A DNA stretch of 64,000 nucleotides. Origin: Halicephalobus mephisto. Its lineage: Eukaryota > Nematoda > Chromadorea > Rhabditida > Panagrolaimidae. Each line of letters begins with the position of its first letter. Positions within the stretch are counted from its first letter, which is position 1. A model generated the notes under the pieces. The model saw only the letters and a program-made list of their open reading frames with translations. It did no database searches and was not told the DNA's origin. The position numbers and the translations under genes were made by a program. The DNA lies in assembly GCA_009193035.1 (NCBI GenBank), contig SWDT01000100.1, positions 1 through 64,000 on the forward strand, in the 5' to 3' direction. Below are positions 42,595 to 53,400 of this stretch, in pieces.

Positions 42595-42765
42595 CAGTAG
42601 AACTTGGATATAAAATACTCCCTTAGGACAGGGGAAAGCATATGTTATAACGAAGGATATATTATAAGGGATAAATTTGAAAATAGACTAACCAAACTCA
42701 CTCACATCGTATGCTATAACGTGAGATCTCTTATAGCGGGGGTATCTTATATCCAAGTTATACTG
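42595..42765 (+). mobile_element. pogo/Tigger-like MITE, copy b
   Basis: Second copy about 11 bases after copy a, same orientation: CAGTAGAACTTGGATATAAA to ATATCCAAGTTATACTG with TA flanks. Together the two form a tandem MITE pair that may have arisen by duplication rather than two insertions. Confidence 0.85.
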
Positions 42766-42779
42766 TATAAAATAAAGGA

Positions 42780-43160
42780 TGAATTTCTTTTTCGATAGAA
42801 AATTTTTTCCATGTGGAAAAGATTATAAATTTCCATTATATGACAATACTGTTCTCTGTTCTATCCTCATAATAGTGAAATAAAAAAATGAAAAACTGAT
42901 TGCTGATAGATCATCAATTCAGATCCATTGAAATCTGATTTTAAGAAATAGGAATTCCTTAACTTTGATCTGACTATATTTTTGAAGCCTCAATTAACTA
43001 GATGAATTTTTAAATTTATAGATTTTCAAATGTGAAATTGGTCTTTCGTGTTTATAATAGAATTTTCTAGTAGTCTGTAATCAAGCATGATTTATTATGA
43101 CTTATTATAACCAATAAATCGTATTTAAATTGTCAAAAATAGCTCATTTCTAGTTTATAA
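42780..43160. other. Intergenic, nothing recognised
   Basis: AT-rich, non-repetitive; no frame, RNA or repeat that I can support. Confidence 0.5.
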
Positions 43161-43161
43161 A

Positions 43162-43393
43162 TGTTAGATCGTACCTAGGGGTTCCCAACCCGTGTGTCGA
43201 TGAGAGATATGTGGGAACAACTTCATGGGGTCGAAGGCACGAGATACAAAACAACTCTTATAAAAATTATTGCGCAATCCTAAAATTGTCGCCAATCCGC
43301 AATCGTACGCTTTTCGTTGGTCCTCAGGGTATTTCTCTTCGGGACCAAAGTTATACAAGCTTCTACTCAAATAGATTATGTCCGATTCAACAA
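43162..43393 (+). mobile_element. TGTTRGATCG-family TIR element, copy 1
   Basis: 232 bp, beginning TGTTAGATCGTACC and ending CGATTCAACA, so the ends are inverted TGTTRGATCG-type repeats. The inside carries AAAAATTATTGCGCAATCCT, CGCAATCGTACGCTTTTCGT and CTCAGGGTATTTCTCTTCGG. Further copies are at 54180-54409 and 54609-54841. Non-autonomous. Confidence 0.85.
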
Positions 43394-43399
43394 TAAATA

Positions 43400-43829
43400 A
43401 AGAGCAGATGTTGATGAAATTCTGCATACCAATAAAAGTGATAAAATATTAAATTTCCATTTCTAAGACCGAGTTCTTCATAGAGGTTAATTCTCGAAAA
43501 AAAGATTAATGAAAAACTTGATATAATCTTCAATCGAAAAAAATCATTGAAATTTAGTAGACGTGTATTTTAATATTTTGATAATGAAAAATTTTAAAAA
43601 TTAAATTAAATTTTTTACTGTTTTTTAAAATTTTTTTCATTTATAGTAGAAATTCAGAATCCGGTGTTAAATTTTGTTACATTAGCGAGATAAAAGAGAA
43701 ACATTTAAAAAATTAGTTTCTGAACTACTTTTTTCGTTTTAATTTTTTAAAATCTTACTTAATCATATTCAAGTAATAATTAAACATTTTTAAGAGTGTC
43801 CCTGTGTTATAAATACAATTTCGTCAAAA
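43400..43829 (+). promoter_or_regulatory. Upstream region with TATA-like box
   Basis: Mostly AT-rich spacer. TTATAAATACA at about 43808-43818 lies about 20 bases before the start codon of the cysteine-rich gene, which would imply a very short leader. Confidence 0.3.
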
Positions 43830-44140
43830 ATGATGAAGGTTCTAATTTTATTCTTGGTCTTCGGTGTCATAGCCGGTCAAAAAAACTGTTGTCCTAGACT
43901 TTCTCCAGGTATTTGTTGCAGCTCTGGACTCTGTGACGTTGGTTGCTGTAATTGTGTTTCTTCTTGTTGGCCAGTTTGCTTTGCAGCAGGTAAATATATT
44001 TATTTTAAAAAAATTAACATATATTTATAGTCGAAGATATTCTCGGCATAAAAATGACTAAAAATCCTCCAAAATCACTGGATGATATCATGATGAAGAA
44101 AGATCATGTTGAAATCCCCGATGAATTCAACTCAATTTGA
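43830..44140 (+). CDS. Small secreted 10-cysteine protein
   Basis: Two exons (43830-43989 and 44031-44140; intron of 41 bases with GTAAAT and TTTATAG) encode 89 residues. Residues 1-17 (MMKVLILFLVFGVIAGQ) form a signal peptide. Residues 20-50 hold ten cysteines with four CC/CxC clusters (CC, CC, C, CC, C, C, C), then a hydrophilic tail KNPPKSLDDIMMKKDHVEIP. Its fold and role are unknown to me; small cysteine-rich secreted proteins in nematodes include antimicrobial, cuticle and signalling peptides, and none can be chosen from sequence alone. The cysteine block ends at the exon junction, so each exon carries one module. A second Met at residue 2 could be the start. Confidence 0.75.
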
Positions 44141-44368
44141 TATGGGAATGAGATAATACCTCATTCTGACCGACATGAAAAAAGTTATAACAAAAGTTTT
44201 GACTATGTAACTTGTTCTTATTCTTTTGAAACATCTTATATTTTGTTGTAGATTTAAATACTCAAGCTAAAGTTCATATTGAGATAAAAATTGCATCGAA
44301 ACAAAGTTATCTATAAAGAAATCCAATACTACAAGTTTTTTCAGATTAGAGTGAATTAGTTATAATAT

Positions 44369-44439
44369 GCTACGGTAATACAGTGGTAATATACGTGACT
44401 GCGAAGTTACGAGACTCGGGTTCGATTCCCGACCGAAGA
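44369..44439 (+). tRNA. tRNA-like sequence, probable pseudogene or SINE head
   Basis: A perfect T arm (TCGGG-TTCGATT-CCCGA) with B-box GGTTCGATTCC, and an A-box-like CAGTGGTAATATACG. The acceptor stem GCTACGG/CCGAAGA pairs at five of seven positions. The anticodon arm GTGACTGCGAAGTTAC leaves a loop of only four to six bases instead of seven. I read it as a decayed tRNA or tRNA-derived repeat, not a working gene. Confidence 0.4.
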
Positions 44440-44882
44440 TTGCAGATCCAGGTCTTGTCAGCCGCAATCTGACTACAAATTGCTAAGACGCATTCATCAA
44501 AGAAAACAGCGAGATCAGAAAGACCGAAAAGATGATCCTAGTAAGAGAAGAATTCCCTAAAGATGATCAGAAAGGCTGAGATACGTGAACACAAGCGAAC
44601 AATAGAGGAGTTCAAGTTTGAATATATAATGTTCTAAATCCTGTATTGTAATTGCTTTGAAAACGTTCGATAAAGTGTTAAAAGGTATGATACATTAGAA
44701 ATTATTGAAAACTGTTGAGATTCTCATTATTTATTTTATCGTTTTCCACACGGTAAACAATCCACGTACAAATACAAATATCCCACGATACAAAACCAAA
44801 AAATTAAGATAATTAAACAATTAAATTTGTAATTTTACTGCAAATATATTCTGATGTGAAATCTTTTTCAGTGATCGAGTTG

Positions 44883-46141
44883 TTATCTTAGCATTACTAT
44901 TGTTGATACAGAAGTGCTCTCGTTAGTTTTATTCCATCTTTTCGAGAATATATCCCGACAGAAACCAATGATAGGAAATCCCCACAATGCTTCTCTCACA
45001 GATGAACTGAAATTTTATAAATTTAATTATTTTTTTGAAAGATAAATCCGATTTTGAATTCACTAAAAAATCAGAAATATTTCCTATTAGAGATTCATCA
45101 AAAATTTTTTTTTCCTAATTTTAACAAATTACATTCTTTTGTATTAATTTTTATTTTTTTAACATCAATACAAACTGAAACAAGTATGTATATAAAAAAT
45201 AAAAATAAAAATCAAATTTACAAGAAATCAAGTCAGCAGAAAAAGGAATAAAAAATTTTTGAATGAATCTCAAATAAAAAATATCATATTTGTAATAAGA
45301 TAAGATTAATTTTTATCTTTTTATGAACTTACCTATTGACAAATAACAAGATCACCGTTCCTCCAAACTGCCCAAAGTACACAAGAGCTATTATCAAACT
45401 ATATATATTGTCTCCAATATATCCGAAAGTCAATATTTGTCTTTTGTAGATTGCCAAGTAATTCCTAACTATAATATTTCCATCTGTAATACAGTGAAAG
45501 ATTGCATCCAAAAATGAAATTGACAACAAGTTTCGTTCTACTTTTAGTTGAGTTTTCTGGATTGTCGAATCTGTTTTCAGTATGCAGATAATCGAAAGAA
45601 TTAATCCAATTAGTGCCGAAACTGCACCTAACAGTGGTTTTATCGTACCAATCAATGAGCATCTCCAATCTGCGAGGGAACAAAACTGATGATAAAAGAA
45701 TGCATACGGTATTAGGGTAAGAAAGTAGATAATAATGATTATAATGGTGTTTCTGATAGACCAGACTTTACGATATGCCAGAGGATAAACCAAAGCTGTG
45801 AATCGGTTTGCAGACAGAGCAGACAGTATCCATCCATCAAATGCCATAGTCGTTTCTTCGATGGTAAGAAGAAGATAGTAAATTTGAAGTCCTTGTGTAT
45901 ATGAGCTGACCGTGAAATGTAACACCCAAATAAAATTTGCAGTAATATTTACAAAAGTTATGATGAAGAACGAATTTCTCATAGGAGAGTTCTTCTTGGT
46001 GAGGTTGTAGCCAATGACGATGGCAAATAGACTGAAGAGGATTAGATTTAGATAATGAGCAACATCGTTAATTCGTCTGATGATGTAGAAAAAAACAATA
46101 ACGATTGCGTCAGGATTTGTAACAGAAGAATTAGAACTCAT
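44883..46141 (-). CDS. Nematode chemoreceptor-type seven-TM GPCR (Srg/Srv-like)
   Basis: Putative chemosensory G-protein-coupled receptor. Exon 1 (45333-46141) ends in a strong AG/GTAAGT donor; exon 2 (44883-45006) follows TTTTCAG in phase, for 310 residues. Seven hydrophobic spans are visible: IVIVFFYIIRR, LILFSLFAIVIGY, FFIITFVNITANFIWVL, the TM3 region with LSANRFTALVYPLAYRKVW (the position of the DRY-like motif), NTIIIIIIYFLTLIPYAFFY, LLGAVSALIGLILSIICIL, and IYSLIIALVYFGQFGGTVILL. The cytoplasmic tail is SSSVREALWGFPIIGFCRDI with a basic-serine end. PMRNSF after TM2 start is typical for Srg/Srv receptors. Another ATG 13 codons upstream (46180) is possible. Subfamily is inferred only from general resemblance. 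Confidence 0.85.
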
Positions 46142-46189
46142 TTTCGATGTGGAAACTTTGATAAATAGCAACATATGCAAGCTTTAATA

Positions 46190-47050
46190 GTCTAGATGTT
46201 ATATTGTGTTATTAAATTATGGTATGTTAAGCAGAACAAGACTATTCGGTAAATTTGTTAGTGTTCGCCCCCCTAAAATTATATGGGGTTCAAAATCAGA
46301 AAGTTAATATGTTAGACAGCGCAGATACAAAGGCCTAAGGCACGGCCAGCCAGACAACGAGTCGAAAACCTGACAGATTTAAGAATGTGAGTTCAGATTT
46401 TGTCCATTTTCAAAGTAATCTGACATCCTATCGCTTTCATGATACGACAAAAACACTATCATCCTATTTTGACTAATCGTTGAAAGTAAAAAAATATGAT
46501 CACAATTTTCAAATACAATAGAAACTTACGATCCCCCAAGAGTCATCAAAGCTTCTTAACATACTTACCACTGTTCCATGCAATCATAATCGATACAACA
46601 ATAAACAATTTTTTGAAACAACTTCAGAACACTGTTACGGTTAACAATCTGGACCAAGTCTGGGAACCCAACAAAGTAGATTTACAAGACATTGTTCTTA
46701 ACTCTCAATTGTTTTTTGAGTTTCGAATTTTAAAGATAAATAAAAATTTCTTTTGATCTTATGCTTTCTTAAATATCTACTAGTGTTTTAATATATCATG
46801 ATTGTTATGCGTATTGCTTTAGTTTTGAGCAAGTTCTGAATATTCGTGTCTCAACAATACCCATTCTTCTTTTTTATAACAGTACAATTATTAAAGAAAC
46901 ACGAATGTTAATTTCAATGATTTTTATTTTCTTGTCAATGTTCTGAATTACTAGTAATGATTAAAACGGTTAAAATTAATTAAAAATTGAATACCTATTG
47001 TGCTCGTGGAAGATTTCTAATCTGGGTTCAAATGAGAAATTAATAGAAAA
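46190..47050. other. Intergenic spacer
   Basis: Non-repetitive and moderately AT-rich. A plus-strand frame at 46496-46756 (86 codons) has no domain or splice support. 46300-46370 resembles 47440-47520 (CCTAAGGC followed by GCC and CTGACA), perhaps a decayed element shared by both. Confidence 0.4.
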
Positions 47051-47136
47051 TACCGTATTTACTTTATTTGTGGCGCATGTACCACAATTTTTCGATTAAT
47101 ATTTTGGGGTGCATCACAAATAGAGTAAATACGGTA
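47051..47136. mobile_element. 86-bp palindromic MITE with TACCGTATTTACT ends
   Basis: TACCGTATTTACTTTATTTG at the left and CAAATAGAGTAAATACGGTA at the right are inverted copies, with only about 20 bases of loop. A minimal fold-back DNA element. Confidence 0.8.
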
Positions 47137-47214
47137 ACTTATTACGCCAAATGACATCAACTACAAATCACAACAAATATTGTGTAACTCTAAACTCTCG
47201 ACCAATATGTCAAT

Positions 47215-47320
47215 TACAATTTACCGGTCGGTGCTTAGGATATTTCTCTTCGAGACTAACGCTACACATTGATTGAACTTGAACGACTTGATCCCGATCC
47301 AACAGTAACATTTTTTTCAG
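47215..47320 (+). mobile_element. Fragment of the TGTTRGATCG element family
   Basis: CGGTGCTTAGGATATTTCTC, TTCGAGACTAACG and the end GATCCCGATCCAACAG match the right third of the 43162 and 54609 copies. The left part is missing or too diverged to see. Confidence 0.55.
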
Positions 47321-47875
47321 CTTCACATAGTCATGTCCTAGGAGAACGATACTTCGACAGCAACATTAGACACAAAGAAAACTGATTAGGTTCCCAATGT
47401 CCCTAACCGAAACAGAGATGTAGACACAAAGAACGAGTCTTAGTTCTCTTGAGGTTTCACACGAAAGCCTAAGGCATTGCCCAATCAACCAAAGTACCAA
47501 AAAAGTCTGACAAAACCAAGAAAATTTAATTTTTTCTACCTTCTGGACTGATCCTAATCCAGTCGCACAAGTGGGCATGTTTCTCCTTCGTCATCTGTTA
47601 TTGACATGCAAAATGTAATCATAACTTGGAAGTACGGTACTAACTTATGGTTTTCTACAAAGTTCCTTAGCAACAAATCTCATTTACTAAAAAGGAATCA
47701 GTTACAATTTTTGAAACTTTTTGTCAAAAATCCCCTTGCAGACACGAGGGACGAAGTTCTAAAAAGTACATGAAGACCTCCAGAATTATTTTTTCCAAAT
47801 TAAAGTACTCATAACCATTGAAGAAACCACAGCACTACAGTAATCTTTTGAAAACTATTTTTTGGTAGAAATTTT

Positions 47876-47881
47876 TTATTT
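47876..47881 (-). promoter_or_regulatory. Polyadenylation signal of the cyclin C gene
   Basis: AATAAA on the minus strand, 41 bases after the cyclin C stop codon. Confidence 0.5.
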
Positions 47882-47921
47882 TTCAACATCTATTTCAGTG
47901 AAAATTACTTTTTTACCAGTT

Positions 47922-49934
47922 TCATAGACCGTTATCACTCATTTCCATCATTGTTTGACTCAACCCAGAAGACGACGATGCCTGAGGTTTTGGCATCTTT
48001 CCAAAGAGGAATTTTATATAAGGAATATTTTCTTCTTTTTCGTAGACAGAAACGTGGAGTTTGTACGAGTGAAGAATCATTTTGACGATTTCAAAAATTT
48101 CGTCGTAATCCGTATTTAGTTCTTGGAACCACCTTTTGAATTCCTCTTCTTTTTTGTTGATCGTCACGGCCGTCATGAGACAAGCAATGGCGATCTGATG
48201 AGGAGGATACAGAAGACAAGCATCAGTCCGAAGAGAATCGTTCGCCACTCTCCAGGCATCATGAACGACCTCTTTTTCTTTCGGATGCTGTTTCATCACG
48301 TCCTTCAATGAGTAAGATTATCAACCACACTATTGTAAAAATCAAAAATAAACTTTTACAAAATGGTCTTGACGAGAATGTTTAAAGTTTGTTAAAAACT
48401 AAAGTAACTCGTAATTTTAGTTTTGCATGATAGTTATTCCGCAATCCTGTGTGATTTCGTCATCGATCATATATCACGAAAATCAAAAACTTTTTTACGA
48501 AAAATCTCGACGGGAATTTTTAGAATTTTCTAAAAACTTAAATAATTCGTAATTTTTGTTTTGTATGGTTATTTCGTAACATTGTGTAATTTTCTAACCA
48601 AATACATGATGATTATGAAAATTTAACATTAAAAATGTCGCGAAAATGTCTTGATGGAAATTTCCGAAATTTTCTAAAAAACCAGTCTGTGACGGTTTTA
48701 GTTTTACTTGATAATTAAGTTATGTGGCATTTCTGTCCCAAACATTTGTATTTTAATCTCGGAATTACAACTAAAAAAGCACTTGCAATGTTGCAGTAAA
48801 ACCCACAGATTCCGAATCTAAAACCAGAATCAGAAGTTAACTTTTAGAACCCAGGATTCTGAAGACTAACTTTCGATTTTAAAAATACATCAAATTTTAT
48901 ATCAAAACTACTTTAAAAAGTTAGAAACTTACCCAAAATGGCTTTCGAAGGACTATATAATAGATGTAAAGTTATTTAAAATAATTTTCCGTTTTTAATT
49001 TTCAAATTAAAGTTGTAAAAATTGGAACATGAGTGTTCGGGACAGAAATGCCGAATCATGGATGATTATTTCGTAATCTTACACGACTTCACAGTTAGTA
49101 TTTTAGTAGTATATTCTGCTTGAATGGATGTAGGGATTTCTAGATTAGGATTATATGAATTATAAAATCCTTTTTCCATTCTCAATTGGTAACGGTTATA
49201 TATGAAAAAATAAGTATTCGAAAACTACCTAACACCAGAAATACCCCACAGAAGACAGATTACACTACGAAAAATGAAAGCAAAACTTACGTATGAAATT
49301 TGCTTCAAGGTCCTGTAAGGGTGGTAGACGATGAGACAGCAATCCAAAATTTCTAATAAATAAAATTCAACTTCTTTGATTATCCTAACATTATTTACAT
49401 TTAATTCATTCGGAATCCATGGTCTTTGTTTCGCTGAAATGCATAATTGAAGATATACAAGGAAAAAAAACTTACTGATTATACTGAGGGCATTGAGAAT
49501 TTTGTCCATCCAGTGGCTTTGCTGACTGTATTCATCGACTCTGTTGGCTAAGTACAGACATGTGACGGCTAAGACGAAGGGGTCTATGTCCTTCAGAGAT
49601 CTCCTGGCGTAAAACCTTCTGAAATAAACGCAGGCAGTGGCCACCATCTGCTGTCGATTCGTCAGTCTCCCTTCTAAAGCAACTTGATGGATATCTAAAA
49701 TCCCCATATATCAATATCATCCTAACTACTGTAATCTTACAATTTGTGAAGTAAATCATTAATTTTTGATACTCGTCTTCTGTTAAAACTTTCAAATCTT
49801 CGCTTCTTTGACGTAAAAGATCTTGTTTGTCCAAAATCCATTGTTCACTGGAAATATTTGGATTTTCATATATTAAAAACGGAGAATAAAGTAGTAACTT
49901 ACTAATGAGAGCTTTTCCAGAAGTTTCCAGCCAT
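47922..49934 (-). CDS. cic-1: Cyclin C, Mediator kinase-module subunit
   Basis: Partner of CDK8 in the Mediator kinase module, a nuclear transcription regulator (family knowledge). Five exons (49903-49934, 49741-49847, 49476-49694, 49291-49433, 47922-48302) give 293 residues, the usual cyclin C size. The start MAGNFWKSSHY-EQWILDKQD is the canonical cyclin C N-terminus. The cyclin box has RQQMVATACVYFRRFYARRS, LAVTCLYLANRVDE, EVEFYLLEILDCCLIVYHPY, and AWRVANDSLRTDACLLYPPH followed by QIAIAC in the second repeat. The end FGKMPKPQASSSSGLSQ matches the family tail. The conserved N-terminus is read only if exon 1 starts at 49934; a longer overlapping frame to 50011 is spurious. The exon 5 acceptor (ATTGAAG) is unusual. 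The 1-kb intron 48303-49290 holds diverged CTTGAYGGGAATTT-type repeats. The symbol is the worm orthologue name. Confidence 0.95.
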
Positions 49935-50467
49935 GACAGGACGAGATTTGGAAGGATAAAGAAGCAAATCAATGAGAGCCAAAGAGCGCAAAAAAACGAA
50001 AAATTTTCCATTTGAGATTTCTGCGACCTATTTAAATTTTTTATTTTTAGTATATTTATTTTATTTCGAAGAATGTAAATAGTATTTTAAAAATAAAAAA
50101 TAATAGTGATAATTTGTAATTTCATCGACGGAGAAATACAAAAAATAAAAATTTCAAATTTCCATAATTTATTAGTTTTTTTATTTTTCGTATATATTTA
50201 ATTTTCTCAGTTGAAATAAAGTAAATTAGTATTTAAAAAATGAAAATAACGATCAAAAATCAAATTTTAATTAGAAAAATTGGAAAAATTAGAGTAATTT
50301 TCTATTTAAAATTTTTTGAATGTTTTTAAATTTTAAAATTTAATTTACTTTTGATTAAAGTAATATTAATAAGTATTTCGAAAATAAAAGTTATAATTGA
50401 CAATCCGATTCCGATGAGATAAATGTAAAAAATCAAAAATGTTTTTTATTTTATTTTTTTAATTTAA

Positions 50468-53400
50468 TTAATTAAATTTATTTTTGATTAAAGTAACATT
50501 AATAAGTATTTCGAAAGTAAAAGTTATGATTGATAATCCGATCCCGATGAGATAAACGTAAAAAACTTGAGCCAAGTGGTCATTGACGGATAAAGCAAAA
50601 AAATGCCGTTCATCTACTGGATCGAAAGGTCTTCTTTTCGTACTGTATCCATGGCCTGTGGTGATGTGTTCAACTGCAGGCAGAATTTGTAGGAGAACTT
50701 TGTCGAATTCTTTCCTCAATTTCCTTTGGGATTTCGAGAAAGCAAAAGCCGTGTAATGCGTGACTTCCCGGTTGTCTTTGATGATAATTTTGTCGAATCG
50801 CCTCGAAAACCAGTGAAATTCTGCCGGCAGAAAATTAACATCTAATTTAGATTGAAAAACTCCATTTTCTCTAAAATAATAAAATTATTATTATCAAATA
50901 AATTTAAAAAATTTTAGAAAAAGATAATTTTTAAATTATTAATTTTCTTTTGTTCTTAGTTTGGGTTTTTTTAGGCCAGTCTAAACTATTCTAAAATTTT
51001 CAACATCCTCCTTGCATCTTCGATTTAGGTCTTTTTAGTCTTTGAACAGACTACAGTCCATTCAGCATTACTCTCCTAACTTTCTTCTTTGATTTAGACC
51101 TTAAACTATGTTGGAAGGACCTAGACGAACCTAACAGGACCTGAATCAAGAGAGAAAAGAACGCTGAATAGTCTAGAAGATTGTAGATGGATATAACAAG
51201 ACATAAATCAAGGTTGTAAGAAAAATATCGAAGAATTTGAAGGAACCTAGACCAGAACTGTCAATTTTTCGAAATTTTCAAATTCGAACTTTTTAATTTC
51301 TGAATTTGAATTAATTTGACTCGAAATCGACAATTCTGATCTAAGCTTTTCCAAATTCTTCGATATTTTTCTTACAACCTTGATTTAGGTCTTGTTATAT
51401 CCATCTACAATCTTCTAGACTATTCAGCGTTCTTTTCTCTCTTGATTCAGGTCCTGTTAGGTTCGTCTAGGCCCTTCCAACACAGTCTAAGAAGATAAAA
51501 AGTCCAAATCTGGCAGTTCATAGAACATACGTTATTTTAAACTTTTCTTATCTAGTACTTATAGAGTTTACAAATCATCTTCCTTATCCCCACTCATATT
51601 ATTGATTTATTAATTCTCCAAGAGGATTTAGCTTTAAGAAATCTTACGCAATGTCGTCGAAGACGTCTCTGTCGTTATATCTGACCCTCATCGGATTCTG
51701 TTCCAAAGCCGAGTAGAGTTCAGTACACTCATAGGCACAGTAAGGTTTCGAGCGTTTCAGATCCGTCATGAAAACTTTCCGATTTACCAAGGCTTCTAAA
51801 CGTATTTTTTATTTTCTACAGTATTCACTAGAATTACCTGCAAGTTCTTTTCTGTTCCTGAAGGGAATTTTGTAGAAATTTGGAGCTACTAAATTAGAAA
51901 ATATTGTATTCTGGTAATAATTGAGGATTACGATCATCGCCAACATGTAAACGGAATTCAACACGAAAAGAGCTCCAGATGACTGAAGCGGAAGAGTTTG
52001 TCGGAGGTTCGTGGAGAGCAGTTGCTGGAATTTACACAATAATTTCGAGTTTTTGGTATTGTTATTGTTGTGGATATATAATCTTCATAATTGAAGATAT
52101 TCAGAACACCCAAAGCTAAACAACTCTCTGTTCATCGAGGGGCATCAAAGGGAATACTATCTCGGTTAATGACTCTGGGTGTTACACCATTATATCACAA
52201 TATTGTTGTCGTAGATATACAATCTTCATAATTGAAGATATTCAGAACACCCAAAGCGAAAGTTTTTTCTCCATTGAGGAATATCAAAAGGAATACTATC
52301 TCGGTTAATGACTCTGGGTGTTACACCATTATATCACAATATTGTTATCGTAGATATACAATCTTCATAATTGAAGATATTCAGAGCACCCAAAGCGAAA
52401 CTTTTTTCTCCATTGAGGAGCATAAAGGAAACAAGTCACGGCAAACGGGGTCCTTGGGTGTTGTGGTTAAACATTTAATATTGTTCTATATTGTGTCTAA
52501 TAAAAGATATAAAAATTATAAAAACCAAAAATCAGTTAAGAAATAGTTTTGAAAAGAATTTCTAGAATCCCTAATTGTAGGCATTAGATTCAAAATTTTC
52601 ATCTGGATTCTGAAAAGTTCTGGAAACACGAAATTTTCCAGAAGCTTTTATAAAATGTTCAATTTTGAAAAATCTCCGAAAAATTTCAATCTGAATAGTT
52701 TTTAGAATTTTTTATTATATTTTAGAAGATTTCAAAAATTTCAAGATTTTTGGAAATTTCGAAAAATATAAAAATTTGAATTTACACAAAAAAGCGTAAC
52801 TTTTGGCATTTTAACAATTACCAAATGTAACAAAATATAACACAATCGTTATATTTTCCATAAATATTCGACATTTGTGACGAAAAATAAAACTTAATAG
52901 TGACGTTTTATATTTGTTACTGAACCAAAAATTACACTTTTTGTGTGGAATAACTTTTTTATTTTTAATAAAAATTACTTTACCATGAGACTTCTGCCAG
53001 ATTCTCTGAAAAAAATTTTCCTGTATTCTCGATTGGAAACTCCGAAGAGGATGGCATAAGCGATGTGGATTCCCCATGTGATTAAAAAAGTCGCGACGAG
53101 GATCAGCCAGACGTTGAGTGGAAGAGCGTTTACGATGGAATTCTGAGAATCCACTTCTGTAGGTTTCTTCACTACATAGATCGTCTACAGTATTATTTTT
53201 ATAAAATTATTTTGATTTTAAAAATAAAACCTGGAAGTATCTCGTGGGAAAAGCAAAAAGAACTTCTTTCATCCTTTCTGGAGTGACGTGCATCGAAATC
53301 CCGCTCATGGCCACTTTTTCGTCGATCAAAAGTTTCATCATCCCGGTCCAGCTGGAATCGTTGAGTTGAATCCCGAGTTCAGGGAAAATCCCAAATTCTC

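Noticed and set aside
46496..46756. 86-codon plus-strand frame upstream of the chemoreceptor
   Set aside because: No domain, start context or splice evidence.
47366..47578. 70-codon Cys/Leu-rich minus-strand frame
   Set aside because: Lies in sequence resembling a decayed repeat also found near 46.3 kb; no signal peptide at its start and no conserved features.
49532..50011. Long minus-strand frame beginning MENFSFFCALWLSLICFF
   Set aside because: It runs through two introns and the 5' leader of cyclin C in the wrong frame; the correct exon 1 starts at 49934 with MAGNFWKSSHY.
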